DNA of 64,000 nucleotides from NCBI RefSeq assembly GCF_000308615.1, contig NZ_BAGB01000047.1, forward strand, positions 62,001 to 126,000. Reading direction: 5' to 3'. Below the pieces are notes generated by a model. That model had not been told where the DNA came from. It was given only the letters and a program-made list of their open reading frames with translations, and did no database searches. This stretch comes from Nocardia jiangxiensis NBRC 101359. Its GTDB lineage: Bacteria; Actinomycetota; Actinomycetes; Mycobacteriales; Mycobacteriaceae. A program made the translations under genes and the position numbers. Below, piece after piece: positions 49,985 through 57,348 of this stretch; positions within the stretch are counted from its first letter, which is position 1, and every line of letters begins with the position of its first letter.

Positions 49985-51493
49985 CTACGCCGTCAACGGC
50001 TCGCCGAGTCCCTCGTCATCGGCCGCCTTCGCCGCCGCGAAGCGTACCTGCTCGATCCGGCGCGGAATCAGCAGTGCGGCACCGACGCCGATCGCCGCCG
50101 CAATCGCACCGATCAGGAACGCCGTGCGGAAACCGCTGTTGGTGTACAGCACCGCGCCGTGCGTCACCGCCGCCGGAATCGCCGCGCGGAACGAATTGTT
50201 CAGCACGGTGAACACGACGAGCGGCAGCACCGAGGAGATGATGCTCTGCGTCACGTTGACGACGCTGGCGGTGGTGGCCTGCAGTTGCGACGGAACCGCC
50301 TCGATCAACAGGTTCGGCACCGCCGCATAACCGACGCCGGTACCGACCCCGGCCGCGGTCATGAACACGATCAGCAGCGCCTTGTTGTCGTGCATCGCCG
50401 CCATCAGCAGGAACGACACCGAGAAGATCAACAGACCGGCGGCCAGAACCAGACGGGGCCGGGCCTTGCGGCTGATCAGCAGACCGGCCACCAGGCCGGC
50501 GACCACACTCGCGGCACAACTCGGCGACTGGAACATCGATACGGCCTTGGCACTGAGGCCGAAGCCGTATCCGAGTCCGAGTGCGGCGGGCGTCATGACC
50601 ATCACCGGCAACACGATGGTGACCGTCGCACTGCAGCCGTAGCAGAAACCCGCTCCGATGGCGGTCAGGAATACCGGCCGACGCCGCAGGACGGTCAGAT
50701 TCACCAGCGGCGCGGAAACGATCGCGGCCGAACCCAGCCACCCCAACAGCAGGACGATGCCGCCGATCAGGTAAATGAGCGTGATGCCGTTGGTCCACCC
50801 CCAGGTCGCGCCGAAGCTGATCGCGATCAGGACACCGGCCAGGCCCGCGCCCAACAGAACCGCACCCAGGATGTCGACTCGCGACCGCAGTCGGACCGGC
50901 GTCTCGGGGGTACTCAGCAAGATCAGGGCACCGAATATCACCAGACCGATCGTCAGGAACCAGAACACGCCCCGGAAGCCGTAAGCGTCGACGAGCCAGC
51001 CGCTCAGGAACGGCGCGACGGTCGCGATCAGGCCCAGCCCGCTGGTACAGACGCTGACCGCCAGCGCAACCGTCCTGCGCGGGAAGATATCCCGGATCAG
51101 CGAATAGCTCAGGAATGTGCACACGCCCAGGAAGCCCGTCAGGGCGCGGCCGAGAATCATCACCGCGTAGGTGGGCGCGATCGCGGAGATGAGTGAGCCC
51201 AGCACGGAGACGACCACGCAGCCCAGCAGAATCTTGCGCTTGCCGTACATGTCGGCCAACTTGCCCAGAATCGGGCTGGTGACGGCGGTGACCAACGTGA
51301 ACGCGGTGAGCAGCCAGGCGCCCTGCGTCGTGTGGTAGTGCGCCACGACCGATGGAACCGCCAAGGCGACCATGCTGTAGCTGACCGCGAGGAGTTCCAG
51401 CAGCAACATCATCGAGACCAGGGACAGGATCAGCCGCGGTGACCAGCCTCTGGTGTCATCGGGCGATTCGTCTTCTTTGACGAGAGTATCCAT
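49985..51493 (-). CDS. MFS transporter, DHA2-like, paralogue
   Basis: This 502-residue major facilitator is paralogous along its full length to the transporter at 35688. Shared blocks include GKLADMYGKRKILL, HDNKALLI, PNLLIEAV and LYTNSGF. Many hydrophobic segments fit a 14-helix DHA2 protein. A perfect TTCCGCTGAGCGGAA palindrome lies 95 bases upstream of ATG 51493, and a Crp/GlxR-like site lies between. Two co-regulated paralogues bracketing the meta-cleavage genes suggest separate carriers for substrate and an intermediate, or for import and export. Confidence 0.9.
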   Translation of the reverse strand: MDTLVKEDESPDDTRGWSPRLILSLVSMMLLLELLAVSYSMVALAVPSVVAHYHTTQGAWLLTAFTLVTAVTSPILGKLADMYGKRKILLGCVVVSVLGSLISAIAPTYAVMILGRALTGFLGVCTFLSYSLIRDIFPRRTVALAVSVCTSGLGLIATVAPFLSGWLVDAYGFRGVFWFLTIGLVIFGALILLSTPETPVRLRSRVDILGAVLLGAGLAGVLIAISFGATWGWTNGITLIYLIGGIVLLLGWLGSAAIVSAPLVNLTVLRRRPVFLTAIGAGFCYGCSATVTIVLPVMVMTPAALGLGYGFGLSAKAVSMFQSPSCAASVVAGLVAGLLISRKARPRLVLAAGLLIFSVSFLLMAAMHDNKALLIVFMTAAGVGTGVGYAAVPNLLIEAVPSQLQATTASVVNVTQSIISSVLPLVVFTVLNNSFRAAIPAAVTHGAVLYTNSGFRTAFLIGAIAAAIGVGAALLIPRRIEQVRFAAAKAADDEGLGEPLTA

Positions 51494-51542
51494 CGTCGGG
51501 TCCTTTCGGGTATCGACCGTCCCGACCGCCGCGCAGCGAGAC

Positions 51543-51558
51543 GTAACGCACATCACAG
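51543..51558. promoter_or_regulatory. Crp/GlxR-like site upstream of MFS gene 2
   Basis: GTAACGCACATCACAG, identical over 16 bases to 37321-37336 in front of the paralogous transporter. Confidence 0.5.
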
Positions 51559-51587
51559 CCTGCCTGCGGCGGTCGCCTCGCCGCTCC

Positions 51588-51671
51588 TTCCGCTGAGCGG
51601 AAATCCGTGGGCTCGACCAGGGACTCGGACGCGCGGAGCAGCGAGCGGCAGGCGGTTTCCGTTGAGCGGGA
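51588..51671. promoter_or_regulatory. Two IclR-type boxes upstream of MFS gene 2
   Basis: TTCCGCTGAGCGGAA (51588-51602) is a perfect copy of the palindrome; TTCCGTTGAGCGGGA (51657-51671) matches at 13 of 15 positions. Confidence 0.6.
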
Positions 51672-51877
51672 CGACCGCGCGCCCTCGGCCCGATCGCGCA
51701 TGAGCGAGCGAATATCTTGCGGCTCAGGCGTTTACCGACCCCCGGCGCTCGCCGCTCGCGAACCGGTATCGCCTGCTGAGACCTGCCGCGAACGCGCGCG
51801 GACTCCGTCGAGCGATCCGGACCGCGGCAGCGTCCGGATTCGGCCCGTCCGTTCGAATTTCGCCTCGGTTGCCAATT

Positions 51878-51892
51878 TTCCGCTGAGCGGAC
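51878..51892. promoter_or_regulatory. IclR-type box upstream of the aldehyde dehydrogenase
   Basis: TTCCGCTGAGCGGAC, 14 of 15 positions, about 180 bases upstream of the aldehyde dehydrogenase start. Confidence 0.55.
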
Positions 51893-51935
51893 ACTCTGGT
51901 CCGGTAGGCGCGATCGAGCTCGGTATGGTCCAGAA

Positions 51936-51948
51936 TTGAGTGCACTGC
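51936..51948 (+). promoter_or_regulatory. GAGT box upstream of the aldehyde dehydrogenase
   Basis: TTGAGTGCACTGC contains the AGTGCACT palindrome, about 125 bases before the GTG. Confidence 0.35.
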
Positions 51949-52073
51949 ATCGAGGAAGCCGCATGCCCGACGTCGAGGCCGTCCCGTGGTCGTCGGCCCG
52001 GAGTACGTCTTCTCCGAGCGCGCATACCGGCTGATCGGCTGCGTGAACGCCGATAGAGGGCAAGGAGCATGGA

Positions 52074-53501
52074 GTGGTAGAGACAGTTTCGGCCTACATC
52101 GATGGACGCCGGGTACTCACCTCGGACACCTACGACAACATCGATCCGTCGACGGGACAGTCGCTGGGCCAGGTGGTCAGGTCCGGAGCCGACGAGGTCG
52201 ATCGAGCGGTCCGCGCGGCCCGCGCCGCCCAGAAATCCTGGCGGCTGACTTCGCCGGAGACCCGCGCCAAGCTCCTGACCCGGCTGGCCGATCTGATCGA
52301 GCGCGACGCGGAATCGCTGGCCCTGCTGGAGAGCGAGGATGCCGGTAAACCGCTGGGGCAGGCGCGAATCGACGCGACGGTGGCCGCCCGCTACTTCCGC
52401 TTCTACGGTCACGCGATCGATTCCTACTACGGAATCACCATTCCGCTCAGCCCCGATCTGCACGCCTACACCCGCCGCGAACCCTACGGCGTGACCGGCC
52501 ACATCGTGGCCTGGAACTATCCGATGCAGCTGTTCTCCCGCGCGGTGGCCGCGGCGATCGCCACCGGTAACTGCAGTGTGGTCAAGCCCGCGGACGAGAC
52601 TCCGCGCACCGCGGTCGCCATCGCCGAGCTGGCGATCGAGGCCGGATTCCCCGCGGGTGTGCTCAACGTCGTGCCGGGTATCGGCGCGGAGACCGGCGCC
52701 GCGCTGAGCGCTCACGACGGTGTCGACCACATCGGATTCGTCGGCTCCACGCAGATCGGCTCGGTGATCGCGCATGCGGCCGCCGAACGCATCGTGCCCG
52801 CGGTTCTCGAGCTCGGCGGTAAATCCGCCCAGATCGTGTTCCCCGACGCCGATCTGGAGACCACGGCCACCTTCGTGGCCAAGGCGATCCTGCAGAACGC
52901 CGGGCAGACCTGTTCTGCGGGTTCGCGTCTGCTGGTGCACACCAGCGTCCACGACCAGCTGGTCGAGTTGGTGGCGCAGCGGTTCGCCGCGGTGAGCATC
53001 GGCCCCGGCAAGGCGGACAAGGATCTCGGGCCTCTGGTCTCGCTCAAACAGCAGGGCCGGGTCAAGGCGTTCCTGACCAACCTGACCAAGGGCGAAGTGC
53101 TGCTCGGCGGCTCGATCCCCGACGATCCGCCCCTCGCCGGTGGCGCATATTTCTCCCCGACCCTGGTCGACGGCGTCGATCCGCAGGCCGATATCGCCCA
53201 GCAGGAGATCTTCGGACCGGTGCTGGTGTGCAACACCTTCGACACCGAGGAGGAGGCGCTCGCGCTGGCCAACGGCACCGAATACGCACTGCTGGGCGCG
53301 ATCTGGACCAAGGATCTTTCGCGGGCACACCGATTGGCCGCCGATATCCAGGCTGGTCAGGTGTACATCAACACCTACGGCGCGGGCGGCGGAGTGGAGC
53401 TGCCGTTCGGCGGATTCAAGAAGTCCGGTTACGGGCGCGAGAAGGGCTACGAGGCGCTCGACGCGTTCACCGAGACCAAGACCGTGATCGTCAAACTCTG
53501 A
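52074..53501 (+). CDS. NAD(P)-dependent aldehyde dehydrogenase
   Basis: This 475-residue aldehyde dehydrogenase starts at GTG 52074 (AAGGAG upstream; the ATG at 52069 meets a stop at once). Motifs are PYGVTGHIVAWNYP near residue 140 and KPADETP near 173. FVGSTQIGS near 222 is followed by ELGGKSAQIVFPDAD with the general base Glu, and NAGQTCSAGSRLLV carries the catalytic Cys near 284. It heads an operon with a CMD protein and a beta-hydroxyacid dehydrogenase. It could oxidise an aldehyde released by the meta-cleavage route. Confidence 0.92.
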   Translation: MVETVSAYIDGRRVLTSDTYDNIDPSTGQSLGQVVRSGADEVDRAVRAARAAQKSWRLTSPETRAKLLTRLADLIERDAESLALLESEDAGKPLGQARIDATVAARYFRFYGHAIDSYYGITIPLSPDLHAYTRREPYGVTGHIVAWNYPMQLFSRAVAAAIATGNCSVVKPADETPRTAVAIAELAIEAGFPAGVLNVVPGIGAETGAALSAHDGVDHIGFVGSTQIGSVIAHAAAERIVPAVLELGGKSAQIVFPDADLETTATFVAKAILQNAGQTCSAGSRLLVHTSVHDQLVELVAQRFAAVSIGPGKADKDLGPLVSLKQQGRVKAFLTNLTKGEVLLGGSIPDDPPLAGGAYFSPTLVDGVDPQADIAQQEIFGPVLVCNTFDTEEEALALANGTEYALLGAIWTKDLSRAHRLAADIQAGQVYINTYGAGGGVELPFGGFKKSGYGREKGYEALDAFTETKTVIVKL

Positions 53502-53536
53502 CAGCCGACTCGGACAGGAAAGTCGAAGGACCACCT

Positions 53537-53932
53537 ATGCCCACCGATGGCACACACCGCGAACTGTACGAGGCCGGATTGCAGGTTCGCCGCGAGGTCG
53601 TCGGCGAGGAGTACGTCACCCGCGCTCTCGAAGGCGCCAGCGAATTCTCCTCGCCCATGCAGGATCTCGTCACCGAATACTGCTGGGGAGCGATCTGGAC
53701 CCGCCCCGGCCTCGACCGTCGCACCCGGTCGCTGATCAATCTGGCGACGCTCACCGCGCTGAACCGGCCCAAGGAGTTCGCCACCCACGTGCGCGGCGCG
53801 GTGACCAACGGGGCGACGCACGAGGAAATCCGTGAGGTCCTGTTGCAGACCGCGGTCTACGTCGGTGTCCCCGCCGCCATCGAAGCCTTCCGTATCGCCG
53901 ATGAAATTCTCACGGAGAACACTGATGCCTGA
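53537..53932 (+). CDS. Carboxymuconolactone decarboxylase-family protein
   Basis: This 131-residue protein belongs to the CMD family: LYEAGLQVRREVVGEEYV at the N-terminus, RTRSLINLATLTALNRPKEF in the middle and HVRGAVTNGATHEEIREVLLQTAVYVG at the catalytic helix. It resembles gamma-carboxymuconolactone decarboxylase without the AhpD CxxC pair. Its end overlaps the next start by eight bases. The same domain is fused to the dehydrogenase in the protein at 29687. Confidence 0.9.
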   Translation: MPTDGTHRELYEAGLQVRREVVGEEYVTRALEGASEFSSPMQDLVTEYCWGAIWTRPGLDRRTRSLINLATLTALNRPKEFATHVRGAVTNGATHEEIREVLLQTAVYVGVPAAIEAFRIADEILTENTDA

Positions 53933-54833
53933 AGCAAATAGCGGACATATCGCCTTCGTCGGCCTCGGCAACATGGGCGCGCACATGTCGCGTCGACTGG
54001 TCGAATCCGGTTACCAGGTAGTGGGTTTCGACCTACAGGAGGCCGCCGGCCGGGCATTGACCGAGGCCGGGGGCACCGTGGCCGCGTCCGCGGCGCAAGC
54101 CGTGGCCGGAGCGGGCATCGTCATCCTGATGCTGCCCAATTCCACGGCGGTGGAGGCCGTGCTCGGCGATGCCGAGGTGCTCGGCGGGCTCGGTAGCGGC
54201 ACGATCATCGTCGATATGGGGTCCTCCGAACCCACCTCGACCCGCCGCCTCGCCGTGGCGCTGGCCGAACGCGGCGTCACGCTGGTCGACGGACCGGTGT
54301 CCGGCGGGGTCAGCGGGGCTGCCGCGGGCACCCTGACGATCATGGCGGGCGGCGCCGAAGACGTTGTCGCACAGGTGAGTTCAACCTTGGCCACGCTGGG
54401 CACCTGGCTGCGGGTGGGCGACACCGGCGCCGGGCACGCCCTCAAATCGATCAACAACCTGCTCGCCGCGGTGCAACTGTTGGCCACCGCCGAGGGCGTC
54501 GCCATCGGCCGCAGCTTCGGCCTCGATCCCGAGGTCATGATCGCGACCATCAACGCGGCGAGCGGGCGCAGTTCGGCGAGCGAGATAAAGTTCCCGCGCT
54601 TCGTCCTTCCGGAGACCTATGACTCGGGTTTCGCACTTCGTCTGATGCTCAAAGATATTCGCATCGCCACGGGCCTGGCCGCAGAACTCGGAATCGGCGC
54701 GGCACTCGGCGATCGGGCGGTGCAGGTCTGGTCGCAGGCCGCCACCGACCTCGGACCGGCCGCGGATCAGACCGAGATCGCGCACTGGGCCCTGACCGGA
54801 ACCCGAGCCGACGAAATCGTGAGGCACCCCTAG
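53925..54833 (+). CDS. 3-hydroxyisobutyrate dehydrogenase-like protein
   Basis: This 302-residue beta-hydroxyacid dehydrogenase has the nucleotide motif FVGLGNMGAHMSRRL near residue 11, the substrate loop VDGPVSGGVSGAAAGTLTIM near 124, and the catalytic Lys in GHALKSINNLLAA near 170. It overlaps the CMD gene by eight bases and is translationally coupled. It probably oxidises a hydroxyacid intermediate to a semialdehyde that the adjacent aldehyde dehydrogenase could accept. It parallels the fused version in region A. Confidence 0.9.
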   Translation: MPEANSGHIAFVGLGNMGAHMSRRLVESGYQVVGFDLQEAAGRALTEAGGTVAASAAQAVAGAGIVILMLPNSTAVEAVLGDAEVLGGLGSGTIIVDMGSSEPTSTRRLAVALAERGVTLVDGPVSGGVSGAAAGTLTIMAGGAEDVVAQVSSTLATLGTWLRVGDTGAGHALKSINNLLAAVQLLATAEGVAIGRSFGLDPEVMIATINAASGRSSASEIKFPRFVLPETYDSGFALRLMLKDIRIATGLAAELGIGAALGDRAVQVWSQAATDLGPAADQTEIAHWALTGTRADEIVRHP

Positions 54834-54947
54834 CCGAGACATCCGCTCCACCACGTCGCGCAGCCGCCGCAATGAACGGTTCCGGAACATCCGGTCACAG
54901 TCGATCCGGTCATGATCGGGTCGAGAGCCACACTGCCCACCGCGCAT

Positions 54948-54984
54948 GTGCGTCGGCCCCGCCGTCTCGGCAAGGCCGACGCAC
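54948..54984. terminator. Bidirectional terminator between regions B and C
   Basis: GTGCGTCGGCC pairs with GGCCGACGCAC around a 15-base loop, between convergent dehydrogenase and monooxygenase genes. Confidence 0.7.
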
Positions 54985-54991
54985 GTGTGCG

Positions 54992-56341
54992 CTAGGCGAT
55001 CCGGGCGGGCCGCTCGAGTCCGAGGTTCTCGCGCAATGTCTTGCCCTGGTACTCGGAGCGGAAGATTCCCCGCTTGCGCAGTTCCGGCACGGCCAGCCGG
55101 ACGAAGTCCTCGAACGCACCGGGCAGATGGGTGGCCGCGATGACGAATCCGTCGCACGAACGGGTTTCGAACCAGTCCTGCATCTGTTCGGCCACCTGCG
55201 CGCCGGTGCCGACGAAGCGCGGCCCCTGCAACAGCGTCGCACGGTGTTTCGCCAGAGTTCGCAGGGTCAGCTTGCCCTCGACGTGCTTCTTGACGCCCTG
55301 GACAAGACCCCGGATACCCGAGACCGAGTCGATCAGCTCGTCCGTCACCTCATCGTCGAGCGAATGACCGGAGAAGTCGTAGTTGGTCACCTCCGACAGC
55401 AGCGCCAGCGAGGCTCGCGGATCCACGAGCTGATCGAGGAAGATCTCCTCCTTCTCCTTCGCGATGGATTCCGTCTCGCCGACGATGGTGTAGACCATCG
55501 GCAGAATCCGCACGGCGTCCGCGTCGCGGCCCGATGCGGTGATCAACTGCTTCTGATCGTTGTAGTGGTCCACGGCGATCTCGCGGGTCGGATCCCCGGT
55601 GAAGATGAGGTCGGCCCATTTGGCGGCGAACTGACGACCGCGCCCGGACTGTCCGGCCTGGATGATCGGCAGGCGGCCCTGCGGCGGACGCGGAACGGTC
55701 AGCGGGCCCTGCACATTGAAGTATCTCCCGTGATGATCGAGTTCGTGCACCCGGTCCGGGTCCGCGAAGATTCCCGCTTCACGGTCACCCACGATCGCGT
55801 CGTCCTCCCACGAATCCCACAGTCTCGCAACGACTTCGATGAACTCCTCGGCGCGGTCGTACCGCTCGTCGTGCGCCAGGTGCTGCTCTACGCCGAAGTT
55901 GCGCGCCTCGGCATCGTTCACCGAGGTGACGACGTTCCACGCCGCGCGGCCGCCGCTGAGATGATCGAGCGTCGCGAACGAGCGAGCCACGTGGAACGGC
56001 GGGTAGTACGTGGTCGAATACGTCGCGCCGAGGCCCAGATGCGTCGTCGCGGCGGCGGCCGCGCCCAACACCGCGGTGAGATCGAGCTTGATCGGGCGGG
56101 CGCCGTAACGCACGGCGTCCGCGGAGGAGCCTCCGTAGATCGACGGCATCGCCAACCGGTCGTCGAAGAACATCAGATCGAAAGTGCCCTCTTCGAGCAC
56201 CCGCGCAACGCGCTGGTAGTAGCGCAGATCGAGGTAGTCCGCCGCCGAACTGGGACACCGCCACGAACCCGAGTAGACGGTCACATTCGATGCCTGCATG
56301 AAGGCGACCAGGGTCATCTGGTCGTCGCGTTTCGCCGCCAT
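54992..56341 (-). CDS. FMN-dependent monooxygenase, NtaA/SnaA/DszA type
   Basis: This 449-residue LLM-family monooxygenase is of the NtaA/DszA subgroup, which uses FMNH2 from a separate reductase. Signature segments are FDLMFFDDRLAMPSIYGG near residue 54, THLGLGATYSTTYYPPFHVARSFATLDHLSGGRAAWNVVTS (about 95-135), AEEFIEVVARLWDSWEDDA and LPIIQAGQSGRGRQFAAKWAD near 225. AAGGAG lies five bases before ATG 56341. No reductase gene is adjacent; HsaB or another protein must serve. A GntR gene is divergent and RibBA follows that, which supplies flavin. The substrate is unknown; relatives attack amines, sulfones and ketones. Confidence 0.9.
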   Translation of the reverse strand: MAAKRDDQMTLVAFMQASNVTVYSGSWRCPSSAADYLDLRYYQRVARVLEEGTFDLMFFDDRLAMPSIYGGSSADAVRYGARPIKLDLTAVLGAAAAATTHLGLGATYSTTYYPPFHVARSFATLDHLSGGRAAWNVVTSVNDAEARNFGVEQHLAHDERYDRAEEFIEVVARLWDSWEDDAIVGDREAGIFADPDRVHELDHHGRYFNVQGPLTVPRPPQGRLPIIQAGQSGRGRQFAAKWADLIFTGDPTREIAVDHYNDQKQLITASGRDADAVRILPMVYTIVGETESIAKEKEEIFLDQLVDPRASLALLSEVTNYDFSGHSLDDEVTDELIDSVSGIRGLVQGVKKHVEGKLTLRTLAKHRATLLQGPRFVGTGAQVAEQMQDWFETRSCDGFVIAATHLPGAFEDFVRLAVPELRKRGIFRSEYQGKTLRENLGLERPARIA

Positions 56342-56370
56342 CAGGGCTCCTTTCGAGGTATCAGCTACTA

Positions 56371-56382
56371 GCTGACATATCA
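56371..56382. promoter_or_regulatory. Candidate GntR operator near the monooxygenase start
   Basis: CTGACATATCAG is a perfect CTGA-N4-TCAG inverted repeat 30 bases before the monooxygenase ATG. A TTGATATATTGA variant follows at about 56390. Confidence 0.5.
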
Positions 56383-56546
56383 GATGTTCATTGATATATT
56401 GAACTGCGCGTTCACTTTGGTCAAGCGGCTTGGAACTTGCGAAGACCCGGGGGTGGCCGCACCCGGAGCACTCGTCCCGAGCTACCGATCGGTCGCCGAT
56501 CGACCGAAAGACTTGCGGCCGAGTCCGATTCGAATATCGAAGGATG

Positions 56547-56556
56547 TGATATATCA
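56547..56556. promoter_or_regulatory. Candidate GntR operator near the gntR start
   Basis: TGATATATCA is a perfect ten-base palindrome, resembling the elements at 56371 and 56390, 50 bases before the regulator ATG. Confidence 0.5.
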
Positions 56557-56606
56557 GACACTTACTGACACACCGCACTAGGACGATCGCTGAGGAAGGG
56601 GACGGG

Positions 56607-57302
56607 ATGGCCGACATGAGGGAGGCATGGCCGGTCGCCGGCGTGCCCGCGCCGGATTCCGGAACTGGAACGATTCGCGAGCGGGTCGCTCGGCTGCTGC
56701 GCGAGCGAATCCTCACCGGAGCCCTACCCCCCGGCTCACGCATCGACCTGAACGCGGTAGCCGCGGAGTTCGACACCAGCCGCACACCCGTGCGTGAGGC
56801 GTGCCTGGAATTGACCCACGACGGTCTCGTCCGTGTTGCCCCACGCAGCGGAGTGGTGGTGCTGGGTGTGCCGCCGGAGGCGATTCTGGAGAACTTCGCC
56901 GTGATGGCCGCGCTGGCCGGAGTCGCCGCGGGCTGGGCGGCCGACCGCATCACTCCGGATGAATTGCGGCGAGTGCGTGAGCTCAAGGTCGAGGTTGCGA
57001 TCGCCGTGCGGTCCGGCGACGACGTCGCCACGCCGAACTGGATGTTCCATCGCGAAATCAACAAGGCGTGCAAATCGCCCCGCCTGCTCAGCATGCTGGG
57101 CATGGCAGGCCGGATGATTCCGGCGGGCTTTCTGGAAGCCTTCCCGGAACACAGTCCGTGCAGTCTGGAGGAGCACGACGCCCTGGTGCGCGCGCTCGCC
57201 GATCATGATGGCGCCGCGGCGCGCGAGATCACCGAAAAACACCTCGCAAGCGCGGCTCAACTACTCAGCAGCCGGGTCTCGGCGCTGACCGACGAACAGT
57301 GA
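56607..57302 (+). CDS. GntR-family (FCD) regulator
   Basis: This 231-residue GntR regulator has its winged helix at about residues 24-90, with LREAILTG-like LRERILTGALPPGSRIDLNAVA and FDTSRTPVREACLELTHDGLV. A FadR-type FCD helical domain follows, containing the metal/ligand residues around MFHREINKACKSPRLL and SLEEHDALVRALADHD. It is divergent from the FMN monooxygenase across a region with three TGATATATCA-like elements. It is followed 46 bases later by RibBA. It probably controls both. Confidence 0.9.
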   Translation: MADMREAWPVAGVPAPDSGTGTIRERVARLLRERILTGALPPGSRIDLNAVAAEFDTSRTPVREACLELTHDGLVRVAPRSGVVVLGVPPEAILENFAVMAALAGVAAGWAADRITPDELRRVRELKVEVAIAVRSGDDVATPNWMFHREINKACKSPRLLSMLGMAGRMIPAGFLEAFPEHSPCSLEEHDALVRALADHDGAAAREITEKHLASAAQLLSSRVSALTDEQ

Positions 57303-57348
57303 ACGGCATCTGCGATGACCGCACTGGGTGACCAAGGAGTGTAGGAAA

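Larger units (their letters stand above)
51494..52073. other. Divergent control region of MFS 2 and aldehyde dehydrogenase
   Basis: This 580-base region contains the Crp/GlxR-like site, three strong IclR-type palindromes and a GAGT-type box, listed separately. I see no protein-coding gene in it. Confidence 0.65.
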
